Part shown: positions 40,756 to 49,521 of the stretch, piece after piece | How the letters are laid out: each line of letters opens with the position of its first letter | How positions within the stretch are numbered: position 1 is the stretch's first letter | From: RGIG8775 sp045660295 | GTDB lineage: Bacteria; Bacillota; Clostridia; Oscillospirales; CAG-272 | NCBI GenBank assembly: GCA_045660295.1 | Contig: JAZRDN010000007.1 | Span: 7,298 to 71,297 of the forward strand | Reading direction: 5' to 3' | Length of the DNA: 64,000 nt | The notes under the pieces: model-generated | What the model was told of the DNA's origin: nothing | The model's input: the letters and a program-made list of their open reading frames with translations, nothing else | Databases searched by the model: none | Program-made: the position numbers and the translations under genes

Positions 40756-41367
40756 ATGACTCTTGAAGCTCTTTTTTGTCGGTGTCTCGACATCAACTAC
40801 GTTCATGTTGAAAACGCGGGCGATTACGCCATGGAACAGGACGGTGAAACGCTATACATCTACCTCGAACACTCAAACGGCGACGAGGATTGGAAAAATA
40901 ATCTCGACTTCCCTGCCCGTGCCTACAAGCGAATGGGCAAAACGGCGTGGTACGCTCACCGCGGCTTCCTGCGCGTATGGAAAAGCGTGGAAGAACGGCT
41001 TGATGAAGCAATTCTCTCAACAAAAGCAAGCAAAATAGTAATAACAGGCTACTCACACGGCGGTGCGCTGGCGGTGCTCTGTCACGAATATATCTGGTTC
41101 AACCGCCCCGATTTACGTCAATCCCTTCTCGGATTCGGATTCGGAGCGCCGAGGGTCATTTGGCTTCCAAAAAGCGAAATCGCCGAGCGCTGGCAGAGCT
41201 TTACCCTCGTCCGCAATCCCGACGACGCGGTAACACATCTGCCGCCCGAATTTCTCGGATATCGGCACGTTGGCAACATTCTCAACATCAGCGAAAAAGG
41301 AAGCTACTCGCCAATAGATGCCCACCGCCCCGAAAACATTCTGGGAAGCCTGTCGGTGACGCAATAA
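40756..41367 (+). CDS. Lipase class 3-like alpha/beta hydrolase
   Basis: 203 residues. The nucleophile elbow is VITGYSHGGALAVLCHEY (GxSxG), followed by FGFGAPRVIW, RNPDDAVTHLPP with the candidate Asp, and HVGNILNI. This is the fungal lipase (class 3) arrangement. No signal peptide is seen, so it is probably intracellular. AAAGGAGGTGAC precedes the ATG. It is convergent with the AraC gene. The natural substrate is unknown. Confidence 0.82.
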   Translation: MTLEALFCRCLDINYVHVENAGDYAMEQDGETLYIYLEHSNGDEDWKNNLDFPARAYKRMGKTAWYAHRGFLRVWKSVEERLDEAILSTKASKIVITGYSHGGALAVLCHEYIWFNRPDLRQSLLGFGFGAPRVIWLPKSEIAERWQSFTLVRNPDDAVTHLPPEFLGYRHVGNILNISEKGSYSPIDAHRPENILGSLSVTQ

Positions 41368-41381
41368 TGATCATCTGTACT

Positions 41382-41510
41382 TTCAGGGGAAATGCCCTTA
41401 TACTTTTTGAAGCATTTGGAAAAATAGCTTATCTCGTTAAATCCGCACTCATACGCCGCCTCGGTAACGTTGCGGTGATTGAAGCGCATCTCATAGCACG
41501 CGCGCGATGC
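41382..41510 (-). pseudogene. Orphan tail of a second AraC-type DNA-binding domain
   Basis: In a different minus frame from the intact AraC gene, this segment encodes RNVTEAAYECGFNEISYFSKCFKKYKGISPE, the second helix-turn-helix of an AraC regulator. It is distinct from the complete one upstream. No start or N-terminal part is present. It is either the relic of another AraC gene or the product of a deletion that fused two regulators. The intact gene's last nine residues are read out of frame through its start. Confidence 0.65.
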
Positions 41511-42714
41511 CTCCACGGCAGGGGCGGTACTCCGACGGCGTTTTTCCGTGGTGTCTCTTAAAAAGCTTGGAAAAATACTGCACGTCCATGATGCCGCAAT
41601 GAAGGGCGACGGTCTGTATCTGCAGGGATGTGGTACGCAGGAGATACGCCGCGTATTCCATGCGCCGCTCTCTGATATATGCAGAAATAGTTTTATCGGT
41701 CTCTTTTTTAAACACTGTCGAAAGATATCCGAGGCTGACGCTTTGGCTTGCCGCCAGAGCGCTTGGGGAAAGCTCCACCGAAAGGTCTGCCTCAATCCTT
41801 AAAATAGTGTTTTGCACAATTGGCGAAAAACACTTTAACGAGTGCTTTTGAACCAATCGGCAGTAGGTGCGGAACATCTCGCACATCAACGGTGATATCT
41901 TCTGAAGCGTGGAAGTTTTTTCTATTTTGTTGGCGAAATCCGACGATATCTGATCCAGATGTATCGGATGCACACCGCCCTGCTCGGCGGCCTTTCGCAA
42001 AAGCGTATTCATGATAATTCCGTAGTTTTTGGCGTTTCTCAGCGGGTCGGCGTGGCGGCTTTCAAAGAGGTCTGTGGAAAAGGCTTCCTTAAACTGCGCC
42101 TCCATATGCGGCTGTCCCAAAAACACGGCGCGTATCATTTCGTTTTCAAAGGCGTACCTATTTTCAACTGCCTTTATATTGACAATGGTATCGTCCAGCT
42201 TCATATTCCGCATGGAACGGCTGACAGGCTCGTCGGCGGTTATCTGCGTTTGAGTGATATCACGGGTGTTGAACGAGGGACTGCGCCAAATTCTCTCGCA
42301 AAAGGTATTGAATACAGTCAAAAGACTCGACTCCTCCGAAAGCACGGGCAGACCCGCATAGCACTCCGCAAGATAGCGTTGCTTCTGCGAGGAAATACCG
42401 TGGCGCTCGCCGATCTCCAATATACGGCTTTGCGGAATAGGTGCGGACAGAAAAGGACCTATATAAAGAGCCGTAGGTATCTCCGTATCGGGCAGAAGGA
42501 TCAATCGGCAACAGAACTCAAAGGCATCGGTGGTGCGATAGACTGTGCGCGGCTCAACAGACGGCAATATCTCCCTAAAAATATTGCGATGGTCGAAATC
42601 CTCTTTTTCCTCAGCCAGCATGCACTCCAATTTGGGCAGTGCGATAACATACGCGCCCACACGGCATTTTTTGAAAACATCACATAAAAAAGACAGCTCG
42701 CTTTGATAGAACAC
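41491..42714 (-). CDS. AraC-family transcriptional regulator
   Basis: 407 residues from the GTG at 42714, chosen because GGAGG lies 8 bases upstream. An unassigned sensor region occupies about 1-300. A complete double helix-turn-helix (about 305-400) follows, with ASQSVSLGYLSTVFKKETDKTI and AYLLRTTSLQIQTVALHCG ... YFSKLFKRHHGKTPSEYR. It is divergent from the GPH symporter and GH2 genes, so it most likely controls them in response to a sugar. Confidence 0.88.
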   Translation of the reverse strand: MFYQSELSFLCDVFKKCRVGAYVIALPKLECMLAEEKEDFDHRNIFREILPSVEPRTVYRTTDAFEFCCRLILLPDTEIPTALYIGPFLSAPIPQSRILEIGERHGISSQKQRYLAECYAGLPVLSEESSLLTVFNTFCERIWRSPSFNTRDITQTQITADEPVSRSMRNMKLDDTIVNIKAVENRYAFENEMIRAVFLGQPHMEAQFKEAFSTDLFESRHADPLRNAKNYGIIMNTLLRKAAEQGGVHPIHLDQISSDFANKIEKTSTLQKISPLMCEMFRTYCRLVQKHSLKCFSPIVQNTILRIEADLSVELSPSALAASQSVSLGYLSTVFKKETDKTISAYIRERRMEYAAYLLRTTSLQIQTVALHCGIMDVQYFSKLFKRHHGKTPSEYRPCRGGIARVL

Positions 42715-42960
42715 CGTTTTATCCTCCGTAGGCAACTCATTAACACTTGTACTTTTTTTCAACTTTCTATTTTATTGTATCATATTTTTTGTTTAAAATC
42801 AACAGAATTTTTCACAAAAAATGAAAATAATACAAAAAAACATTAAAAAAATACTCACTCCATATTGTGAAATCATTTATACTTAATGTAAGGATATTTT
42901 TGCCCCGCACGGGTAAGATAATACTTCAAGATTAAAAAAATCAGAAAAGAGGAAAAAGCT

Positions 42961-44451
42961 ATGAAAAAAGAACCTAAGCTTGACGCAAACGGCAAGCGCG
43001 CGTTTGGCATAAGAGACAGCATTGCTTATGCCGCAGGAGACCTTGGATGTAACATGAGCTTTGCGCTTAAGGGCACTATGGCACTATTCTGGACACAGGT
43101 CATGGGCATGAGCGCTTGGTACTCTCTGCTCCTTGTAATCGTTCAGTTCTGGGATGCTATCAACGACCCCCTTATCGGCTCTATGATAGACGCCGACAAA
43201 CGCAAGTACAAGAGAAACAAATTTTTGCAGTACATCCTCGTGGGTTCTATTGGACTTATCGTGGGCGGCGCGTGCTGCTTCCTTCCCTTCCCGCAGGCAC
43301 CCGTTTGGGCTAAGTTTATAATCTTTATCGCGGGATACGTTGTTTGGGATGCTTTCTACACAATCGCAAACGTTCCTTACGGCTCATTGCTTTCTCTTAT
43401 ATCCAACGAGCCCGCTGACAGAGCATCGCTCTCCGCTTGGCGTTCGATAGGCTCTATGATCGGCAATATGCTTCCTATGGTAATTCTCCCGTTCCTTATC
43501 TACAACGAGGACGAATCGCTTAACGGCAATATGGTTTTCGTTGCGGCTCTCGTAATGGGCGTTATCGGATTCATTTGCTTCCAGTTCATGATCAAAAACA
43601 CCGAGATCCGCGTTGACACCGAAACAAAATTAAACGAGGAACAGGAAAAGTTTAACGTATTCAAGGCGCTGGGCAACTTCGTAAAGAATCGCCCCGCAGT
43701 CGGCGCTACACTTGCGGCTATGGGTATGTTCATAGGTATGCAGGGCGCTACTACCGCGGTTTCTGTAACCTTCCAGATCTATTTTAAGAACACCGAGATT
43801 TCGGGTATTGTTCAGCTCTTTGCAATGATCCCCATTCTCCTGTTTACCCCCCTTGCCCGAAAGATGGTTACTAAGTACGGCAAAAAGGAGCTTTCTGTAG
43901 TAGGCTCTATCTGCTCGATAATCGGCGGTCTCGGACTTTTCATAATTACTCCCAATAATACAGGACTTGACCTTATTATCTACATTCTTTGCCAGCTGGT
44001 TTACAGCCTTGGTCTCGGTATCTACTCCACCGTATCGTGGGCTATGATGGGCGACGCTATCGACTACAACGAGTGGAAAACAGGCAAGCGCGAGGAGGGC
44101 GTGGTATACTCGCTTCACTCCTTCTTCCGTAAGCTGGCGCAGGGCGTTGGTCCCGCGGTCGCGCTTATCATTATGCAGGGTATGGGATACGTAAACAACG
44201 CTATCGACCCCGAAACAGGCGCAGAGTTTATAGACGTTACCAAGCTTTCTTGGGAATTTGCCGTTGAGCTTCGTGTCCTTGTTGCGATTCTCTTCCTCGC
44301 ATCCGCAATAATGCAGTTCATCGGTCTCGGTATCATATACAACCTTGACAAAAAGACTCTCGCTAAGATGAACGCAGACCTCGGTCGCGACGTTGAGGCT
44401 GACGACCTTCTTACATACACCACTGCAGAGGATAGCGACAACCTCGCTTGA
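42961..44451 (+). CDS. GPH-family sugar:cation symporter
   Basis: A 496-residue membrane protein with about 12 hydrophobic segments. Family marks include the early YAAGDLGCNMSF, FWDAINDPLIGSMIDADK, YTIANVPYGSLL and MMGDAIDYNEWKTGKREEGVVYSL. These match glycoside-pentoside-hexuronide:cation symporters of the MelB/LacS type. No EIIA-like tail is present. With the GH2 enzyme downstream, uptake of a beta-galactoside or related glycoside is likely. Confidence 0.92.
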   Translation: MKKEPKLDANGKRAFGIRDSIAYAAGDLGCNMSFALKGTMALFWTQVMGMSAWYSLLLVIVQFWDAINDPLIGSMIDADKRKYKRNKFLQYILVGSIGLIVGGACCFLPFPQAPVWAKFIIFIAGYVVWDAFYTIANVPYGSLLSLISNEPADRASLSAWRSIGSMIGNMLPMVILPFLIYNEDESLNGNMVFVAALVMGVIGFICFQFMIKNTEIRVDTETKLNEEQEKFNVFKALGNFVKNRPAVGATLAAMGMFIGMQGATTAVSVTFQIYFKNTEISGIVQLFAMIPILLFTPLARKMVTKYGKKELSVVGSICSIIGGLGLFIITPNNTGLDLIIYILCQLVYSLGLGIYSTVSWAMMGDAIDYNEWKTGKREEGVVYSLHSFFRKLAQGVGPAVALIIMQGMGYVNNAIDPETGAEFIDVTKLSWEFAVELRVLVAILFLASAIMQFIGLGIIYNLDKKTLAKMNADLGRDVEADDLLTYTTAEDSDNLA

Positions 44452-44462
44452 TCGGTTCTATC

Positions 44463-44497
44463 TTCGGTGTCCGTCACGCGACGGACACCGAATTTTG
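44463..44497 (+). terminator. Terminator after the symporter gene
   Basis: TTCGGTGTCCGTC / GACGGACACCGAA perfect stem with a 4-nt loop and TTTTG. Confidence 0.85.
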
Positions 44498-44589
44498 AAA
44501 ATATACGGTATCTTAATACCCACTTAATATTTAAGTTGTAGAATAAATACATATTCTAAATATATTCCCTATTGAAACGGAGAAAAAAC

Positions 44590-46851
44590 GTGAGAAATAT
44601 TATTAATCTTAATGAAAATTGGCTGTTTACAAAAAACACCTCCGACGTAAGCGTCCGTGACGGTGAAGCAGTAAACCTGCCCCACACATGGAACGCAACC
44701 GACGGACAGGACGGCGGAAACGACTACTTCCGCGGCGCTTGTCTCTACACCAAGACCATAAACAAGGCAGACCTGCCCGAGGCTGACTGCTATTACCTTG
44801 AGCTTCGCGGAGCAAACTCCTCCGCCGACGTTTACGTGAACGGCGAAAAGCTGGCTCACCACGAGCGCGGTTACTCCACCTGGCGTGTTGACCTTACCGA
44901 AAAGCTGACCGACGAGACGGTTATCGCGGTAGTGGTAGACAACTCGCCCAATGAGACCGTATATCCCCAGATGGCTGACTTTACCTTCTACGGCGGTCTT
45001 TACCGCGGAGTAAACCTTATCGCGGTAAACAAGGCGCACTTTGACCTTGATTATTACGGCGGAAACGGTCTTAAGATAACCCCCGCTATCGAGGGCAAGG
45101 ACGCTAAGGTTGAGGTTGAGGTATTCACCACCGAGCTTGCCGAGGGTCAGAAGCTGGTCTACGCTATTTACGACAAGGACGAAAACGAGCTTCAGAAGAT
45201 CGAGTCCACCGAGAAAAAGGTTGTATTTGAGATAAAGGACGTACATCTCTGGAACGGACGCAAGGACCCCTATCTCTACTGCTGTGAGGTAGAGATCGTT
45301 GAAAACGGCGAGGTTCTTGACAACGTTTGCAACCGTTTCGGCTGCCGCAGCTTCAAGATAGACCCCGACAACGGCTTTATCCTCAACGGCGAGGAATATC
45401 CGCTTCGCGGCGTTTCCCGTCATCAGGACAGACTCGGCATCGGTAACGCGCTTCTCCCCGAGCATCACGCCGAGGATATCGACCTTATAATGGAGGTCGG
45501 CGCTACCACTATCCGTCTGGCTCACTATCAGCACGATCAGTATTTCTACGACCTTTGCGACGAAAAGGGTCTTGTTATCTGGGCTGAGATCCCCTACATA
45601 TCCAAGCATATGCCGAACGGTCGTGAGAATACTATCTCCCAGATGAAGGAGCTTATCACACAGAACTATAACCACGCTTCTATCTGCGTTTGGGGTCTCT
45701 CAAACGAAATATCCATAGGCGGCTCTGACGAGGATCTGCTTGAAAACCACCGCATCCTCAACGACCTCGTTCACGACATGGACAAGACACGTCTGACTAC
45801 TATCGCGGCTGTTTCCATGTGCAAGATGGACGACCCCTACCTGCTTATCCCCGACGTTGTTTCCTACAACCATTACTTCGGCTGGTACGGCGGAGACACC
45901 TCTATGAACGGACCTTGGTTTGACAAGTTCCATGAGACTCATCCCAATATTCCGATCGGCATCAGCGAATACGGCTGTGAGGCACTTAACTGGCACACCA
46001 GCGACCCCAAGCAGGGCGATTACACCGAGGAATATCAGGCATTCTACCATGAAGAGCTTATAAAGCAGCTTTTCTCCCGCAAGTACATCTGGGCTACCCA
46101 CGTATGGAACATGTTTGATTTCGGCGCTGACGCGAGAGCCGAGGGCGGCGAAAACGGTCAGAACCACAAGGGTCTCGTCACCATGGACAGAAAATACAAG
46201 AAGGACGCCTTCTACGCTTACAAGGCATGGCTTTCGGACGATCCCTTCGTACACCTTTGCGGCAAGAGATATATTGACCGCGTAGAGGACGTTACCAAGA
46301 TCACCGTTTACTCCAACCAGCCCGAGGTAGAGCTTTTCGTAAACGGCGAGAGCATCGGCAAAAAGAGCGCGCCCGATCACTTCTTCTACTTCGACGTTAA
46401 GAACGAGGGCGAGACCACCATTGTGGCAAAAGCAGGCGAGCTTACGGACGAGAGCAAGATCCGCAAGGTTGCCGAGAGAAACATGGACTATGTTCTCAAG
46501 GAAGTCGGCGCGGTTCTCAACTGGTTTGACGTGGTTGAGATAGAGGGCAGATATTCGCTTAACGACAAGATTTCGGACATCATGAAGTCCAAGCGCGGTA
46601 AGCTTTGGTTCATCTCTCTGGGTCTTAAGCTCAAGAAAAAGATGAACGCGGGCAAGAATGGCGAGAAAAAGTCAGGCGGCTTTGAAGTCAATCTCAAGGA
46701 TGCCGGCGGCAGCGGACTCATGGATATGATGGGCGGCTTTACCGTTCTCCGTCTTTCAAGCATGATGGGCATGATGAACATCAGCTTCACAAAGGAAGAG
46801 CTTTTGAAGCTGAACAAGCAGCTCAATCGCATCCGCAAACCCAAAAACTAA
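44590..46851 (+). CDS. Glycoside hydrolase family 2 (beta-galactosidase-like)
   Basis: About 753 residues. The GH2 sandwich domain (LPHTWNATDG, YYLELRGANSSADVYVNGE), the Ig-like domain and the catalytic barrel appear in order. The acid/base Glu is in VWGLSNEIS and the nucleophile Glu in IGISEYGCEA. RGVSRHQDR is also conserved. The C-terminal 100 residues are an unrecognised basic helical extension. GTG at 44590 has CGGAG at good spacing, so it is preferred to the TTG at 44572. No signal peptide is seen, so hydrolysis would be cytoplasmic after GPH import. Confidence 0.92.
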   Translation: MRNIINLNENWLFTKNTSDVSVRDGEAVNLPHTWNATDGQDGGNDYFRGACLYTKTINKADLPEADCYYLELRGANSSADVYVNGEKLAHHERGYSTWRVDLTEKLTDETVIAVVVDNSPNETVYPQMADFTFYGGLYRGVNLIAVNKAHFDLDYYGGNGLKITPAIEGKDAKVEVEVFTTELAEGQKLVYAIYDKDENELQKIESTEKKVVFEIKDVHLWNGRKDPYLYCCEVEIVENGEVLDNVCNRFGCRSFKIDPDNGFILNGEEYPLRGVSRHQDRLGIGNALLPEHHAEDIDLIMEVGATTIRLAHYQHDQYFYDLCDEKGLVIWAEIPYISKHMPNGRENTISQMKELITQNYNHASICVWGLSNEISIGGSDEDLLENHRILNDLVHDMDKTRLTTIAAVSMCKMDDPYLLIPDVVSYNHYFGWYGGDTSMNGPWFDKFHETHPNIPIGISEYGCEALNWHTSDPKQGDYTEEYQAFYHEELIKQLFSRKYIWATHVWNMFDFGADARAEGGENGQNHKGLVTMDRKYKKDAFYAYKAWLSDDPFVHLCGKRYIDRVEDVTKITVYSNQPEVELFVNGESIGKKSAPDHFFYFDVKNEGETTIVAKAGELTDESKIRKVAERNMDYVLKEVGAVLNWFDVVEIEGRYSLNDKISDIMKSKRGKLWFISLGLKLKKKMNAGKNGEKKSGGFEVNLKDAGGSGLMDMMGGFTVLRLSSMMGMMNISFTKEELLKLNKQLNRIRKPKN

Positions 46852-46888
46852 GACACTACAAGGCAAACGCCACATACATTCATAGGTA

Positions 46889-46922
46889 AAGGGGCTGAGT
46901 TTTCAACTCAGCCCCTTGTTTT
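46889..46922 (+). terminator. Terminator after the GH2 gene
   Basis: AAGGGGCTGAGTT / AACTCAGCCCCTT stem with a 3-nt loop and GTTTT tail. Confidence 0.88.
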
Positions 46923-47300
46923 CCGCTTTGGCGAAATGGTCAGCCCCTCGCCGGCGGGGCTGGTCGCTTGCGACCTTGTGAGCGAAGCGGGCGATTTGGT
47001 CAGCGGTCCACATTTGTGCGAATATAGCCCTCGTTGCTATCAGTCGTGTGCTGAACACACACTCCTTTGCTTTGGGTGCATGTTCATCGGTTCAAAACTA
47101 ACTTTGTAGAGCGTTTGGGGAGGGGGTCCCCAACGCTTGCGGAAGCTATTGTTATGGCTACGCACTAAACATTCCATGCAGTTGTCGCAAACTAAGAATA
47201 GAGGCACAGAGCTAAACAAATACTCTCCATGCGCCAAAAGTTTTTGGGGCGCCTTTTTTCAAAAAGGCGCAACCCCCGTACAAAAACTAACTAATGCTTT
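46923..47300. repeat. Dispersed repeat region, no gene
   Basis: About 380 bases of repeat-like sequence. The part GTGCTGAACACACACTCCTT near 47048 resembles 63920-63950, and CTCGCCGGCGGGGCT near 46948 recurs at 51717. Several short stems are present. Confidence 0.65.
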
Positions 47301-47306
47301 TCAAAC

Positions 47307-47747
47307 TCAAAACGCAGTCATTAACCAGTAGATGACCCCGTAGACTGCCCCCGCGAATATTCCGTAAAGAATTACGGGTCCTGCCACTGTAAAAAGCTTT
47401 GCGCCCACACCGAGAACAGTTCCCTCTCCGCGGCTGTCTATTGCGGGAGACGCTACCGCGTTGGCAAATCCTGTTATGGGAACGAGAGTTCCCGCCCCCG
47501 CGTACTTAGCTATCTTGTCAAAGACTCCCAGACCTGTCAGAAGCACCGCCACAAAAACAAGGGTAACCGAGGTCAGCGTTCCCGCGTCCTCTTCTCCCAT
47601 ATTAAGGTAGGTCATATACAGGCTTTTCAGACCCTCAGCCGCGCAGCATATCGCTCCGCCCACAAGAAATGCCCACACGCAGTCCTTGGCAAGCGGGGAT
47701 TTAGGCGCGCGCGCCTCGGTATATTTTTTATATGTTTTCTTATCCAT
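47307..47747 (-). CDS. spoVAC: Stage V sporulation protein AC
   Basis: 146 residues from ATG 47747, after GGAGAG. A multi-helix membrane protein with the family segments AKDCVWAFLVGGAICCAAEGL, TGFANAVASPAIDSRGEG and GAKLFTVAGPVILYG. In spores it takes part in dipicolinic acid movement through the SpoVA channel. The usual partners spoVAD and spoVAE are not adjacent here: the gene is followed by a repeat region. A SpoVAEb assignment is possible because the families are related. Confidence 0.87.
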   Translation of the reverse strand: MDKKTYKKYTEARAPKSPLAKDCVWAFLVGGAICCAAEGLKSLYMTYLNMGEEDAGTLTSVTLVFVAVLLTGLGVFDKIAKYAGAGTLVPITGFANAVASPAIDSRGEGTVLGVGAKLFTVAGPVILYGIFAGAVYGVIYWLMTAF

Positions 47748-47805
47748 TTTCGCTCTCCTTTGTTTTGCGCCATGGGAGACGGGCTTTGCCCGTCTCCCAC
47801 TCAAT

Positions 47806-48075
47806 TTAAGCGTTTACCGTCTGACCGTAGGTCTGCTTTGCCTCGCTTATCTTCTTTTCCTCTGCCGAGGGAGTGGGATAAAGTCCCTTTGTGTGCATGA
47901 TGTTGAAAATATTCTGCTGAAGCTCGTGCTCCTCCTCAAGAATATTGTGGAAGCAGGACTTCACCTCGGGTGTCGCGCTCTCAAGAAGCGCGGTGTTGTA
48001 GTTCGCCGTGGTGAACTTCTGCGTGCAGAGCAGGTCCTTGAGGATATCCTTATCACTGAAATTTGCCTGTGTCAT
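47806..48075 (-). CDS. CotF-type spore coat protein
   Basis: 89 residues, helical. FSDKDILKDLLCTQKFTTANYNTALLESA and LEEEHELQQNIFNIMHTKGLY match the coat F domain, a ferritin-like pair of helices found in spore coats. It lies between spoVAC and a related 61-residue gene, all in one direction, likely one spore-expressed unit. Confidence 0.85.
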   Translation of the reverse strand: MTQANFSDKDILKDLLCTQKFTTANYNTALLESATPEVKSCFHNILEEEHELQQNIFNIMHTKGLYPTPSAEEKKISEAKQTYGQTVNA

Positions 48076-48087
48076 TACTCTATCTCC

Positions 48088-48273
48088 TTATTTAAGATTC
48101 GCGAAAAGCGTGTCGTAGTGCTTCCGGTGCGTCTGCGCCGCCTGCAGGAAGCAGTTTTTCATCTCGGCGTCCTCGGTTATCGACGCGTAAAAGCGGTATT
48201 TCGCGACGAGGTTTTCCTCCTCGCCAAGTCTGTCCTTGATATTGCCAAGCTCTTTTTCGGTTATCTGTGCCAT
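48088..48273 (-). CDS. Small CotF-like or ferritin-like spore protein
   Basis: 61 residues, two predicted helices: LGNIKDRLGEEENLVAKYRFYAS and MKNCFLQAAQTHRKHYDTLF. It resembles half of a ferritin-like coat protein. It lies 12 bases upstream of the CotF-type gene. Function is inferred from position and shape only. Confidence 0.7.
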   Translation of the reverse strand: MAQITEKELGNIKDRLGEEENLVAKYRFYASITEDAEMKNCFLQAAQTHRKHYDTLFANLK

Positions 48274-48297
48274 GTTACACCTCTGTTTTTTGGTAAT

Positions 48298-48446
48298 CTC
48301 TAAAAACTCGCGCGAGACGAGCGGCGAGTGAGTTTTTTCGTCAGTCTAAACAAAAATTCGTGCGTATAGTTGACCCTATACGAAGAATTTTTGTGACGAA
48401 TGACGTAAAAAGCACCGCCGATTCGTCCGCCGTCGAGTTTTTAGAG
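48298..48446. repeat. MITE-like nested palindrome
   Basis: Outer 13-bp perfect inverted arms CTCTAAAAACTCG (48298-48310) and CGAGTTTTTAGAG (48434-48446) enclose a second stem CAAAAATTCGT...TATAG (48351-48369) / CTATA...AATTTTTG (48376-48393). No ORF. It looks like a miniature palindromic element between the spore genes and the downstream unit. Confidence 0.6.
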
Positions 48447-48457
48447 GTTGCCTTTAA

Positions 48458-48907
48458 TTACAAATACGCCTTCATTCGCTCGGCGGTGTCCTCCTCAAAG
48501 GCTATCACCTTTTTGGCAAGCCCTTCCGCGCGTCCGTAGTCCTTGTTGTCGTTAAGGCGTTTTTGCAGGTCGGTTATGCCCATAACGCAACCCTCGATTA
48601 TCATCTGTGCGATGTGGGACGACGTCTTGTCTATAACGGTGTTCATGGTTATTCCCATTTTTGCCATCAGTCTTGAAAACATGCCTTCTTCCTCGGGCGC
48701 TTCCCCCATTTCGCCAAGCGTTTTTCTCGCCTCGGCGGCAAATTCCTCGTAGCGTGAAAGCTCAAGCGAAAGCTCACTTTCAAGCTCCTTGTCGGTAACA
48801 CGCGGAAGAAGATTCAATATGGCGTCCGCGCCCATTTTCGCGTTCCTGTAAATGTCGCAAAAAAGCGACGCCTCGGCGCTCCTTTCGGCAACTGCGTTTT
48901 TTGACAT
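48458..48907 (-). CDS. Ferritin-like helical protein (unassigned)
   Basis: 149 residues from ATG 48907, preceded by GGAGGTG. Four predicted helices with Glu-rich stretches (LSLELSRYEEFAAEARKTLGEMGEA, EGCVMGITDLQKRLNDNK). It resembles DUF2383/ferritin-like stress or spore proteins. No iron-binding set is certain. Codirectional with the spore genes but separated from them by the palindromic element. Confidence 0.6.
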   Translation of the reverse strand: MSKNAVAERSAEASLFCDIYRNAKMGADAILNLLPRVTDKELESELSLELSRYEEFAAEARKTLGEMGEAPEEEGMFSRLMAKMGITMNTVIDKTSSHIAQMIIEGCVMGITDLQKRLNDNKDYGRAEGLAKKVIAFEEDTAERMKAYL

Positions 48908-49026
48908 TTTTTCACCTCCTGTCTTTTTTATTATTAACGAAAATTTCGGTTTTATGAAGTGAAATTTCTTGACATAAGGCAAAATAAATGTTATCATATA
49001 TGTAGAACTTTTTAAGGAGCCAAAAA

Positions 49027-49470
49027 ATGAGAATTAACGTAAAAATTAAAAAAATCAATGAAAACGCGGTTATTCCCACCTACGGTTCGGAATTTTCGGC
49101 AGGCGCTGACCTCTATTACGCCGGCGACGAGCCGCTTGTCATAGAGGCGCACAAAACCACGCTTGTTCACACGGGTATCGCTATGGAGATTCCCGAGGGG
49201 CTTGTGGGACTTGTGTTCGCACGCAGCGGACTTGCCGCAAAGCGCTCGCTTGCGCCAGCCAACAAGGTGGGTGTTATCGACTCGGATTACAGAGGCGAGA
49301 TAATGGTGGCGCTTCACAACCATTCAAACGAGGCTCAGTCTATTGAAGCGGGTGAGCGCGTGGCACAGCTTGTTCTCGTGCCCTATATCTCCGCCGCATT
49401 TGAGGAAGTCGCCGAGCTTGACGAGACTGCGCGCGGTGCGGGCGGCTTCGGCTCGACGGGCACCAAATGA
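49027..49470 (+). CDS. dut: dUTP pyrophosphatase
   Basis: Hydrolyses dUTP to dUMP, keeping uracil out of DNA. The 147-residue trimeric type is complete: SAGADLYYA, FARSGLAAKRSL, GVIDSDYRGEIMV, GERVAQLVLVP and the C-terminal RGAGGFGSTG that closes the active site. AAGGAG precedes the ATG. Confidence 0.97.
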   Translation: MRINVKIKKINENAVIPTYGSEFSAGADLYYAGDEPLVIEAHKTTLVHTGIAMEIPEGLVGLVFARSGLAAKRSLAPANKVGVIDSDYRGEIMVALHNHSNEAQSIEAGERVAQLVLVPYISAAFEEVAELDETARGAGGFGSTGTK

Positions 49471-49521
49471 TTTTTTGAAAAGCTTTGAAAAATTCAAAAA
49501 ATAATGTTTAGGGAGAAAACT

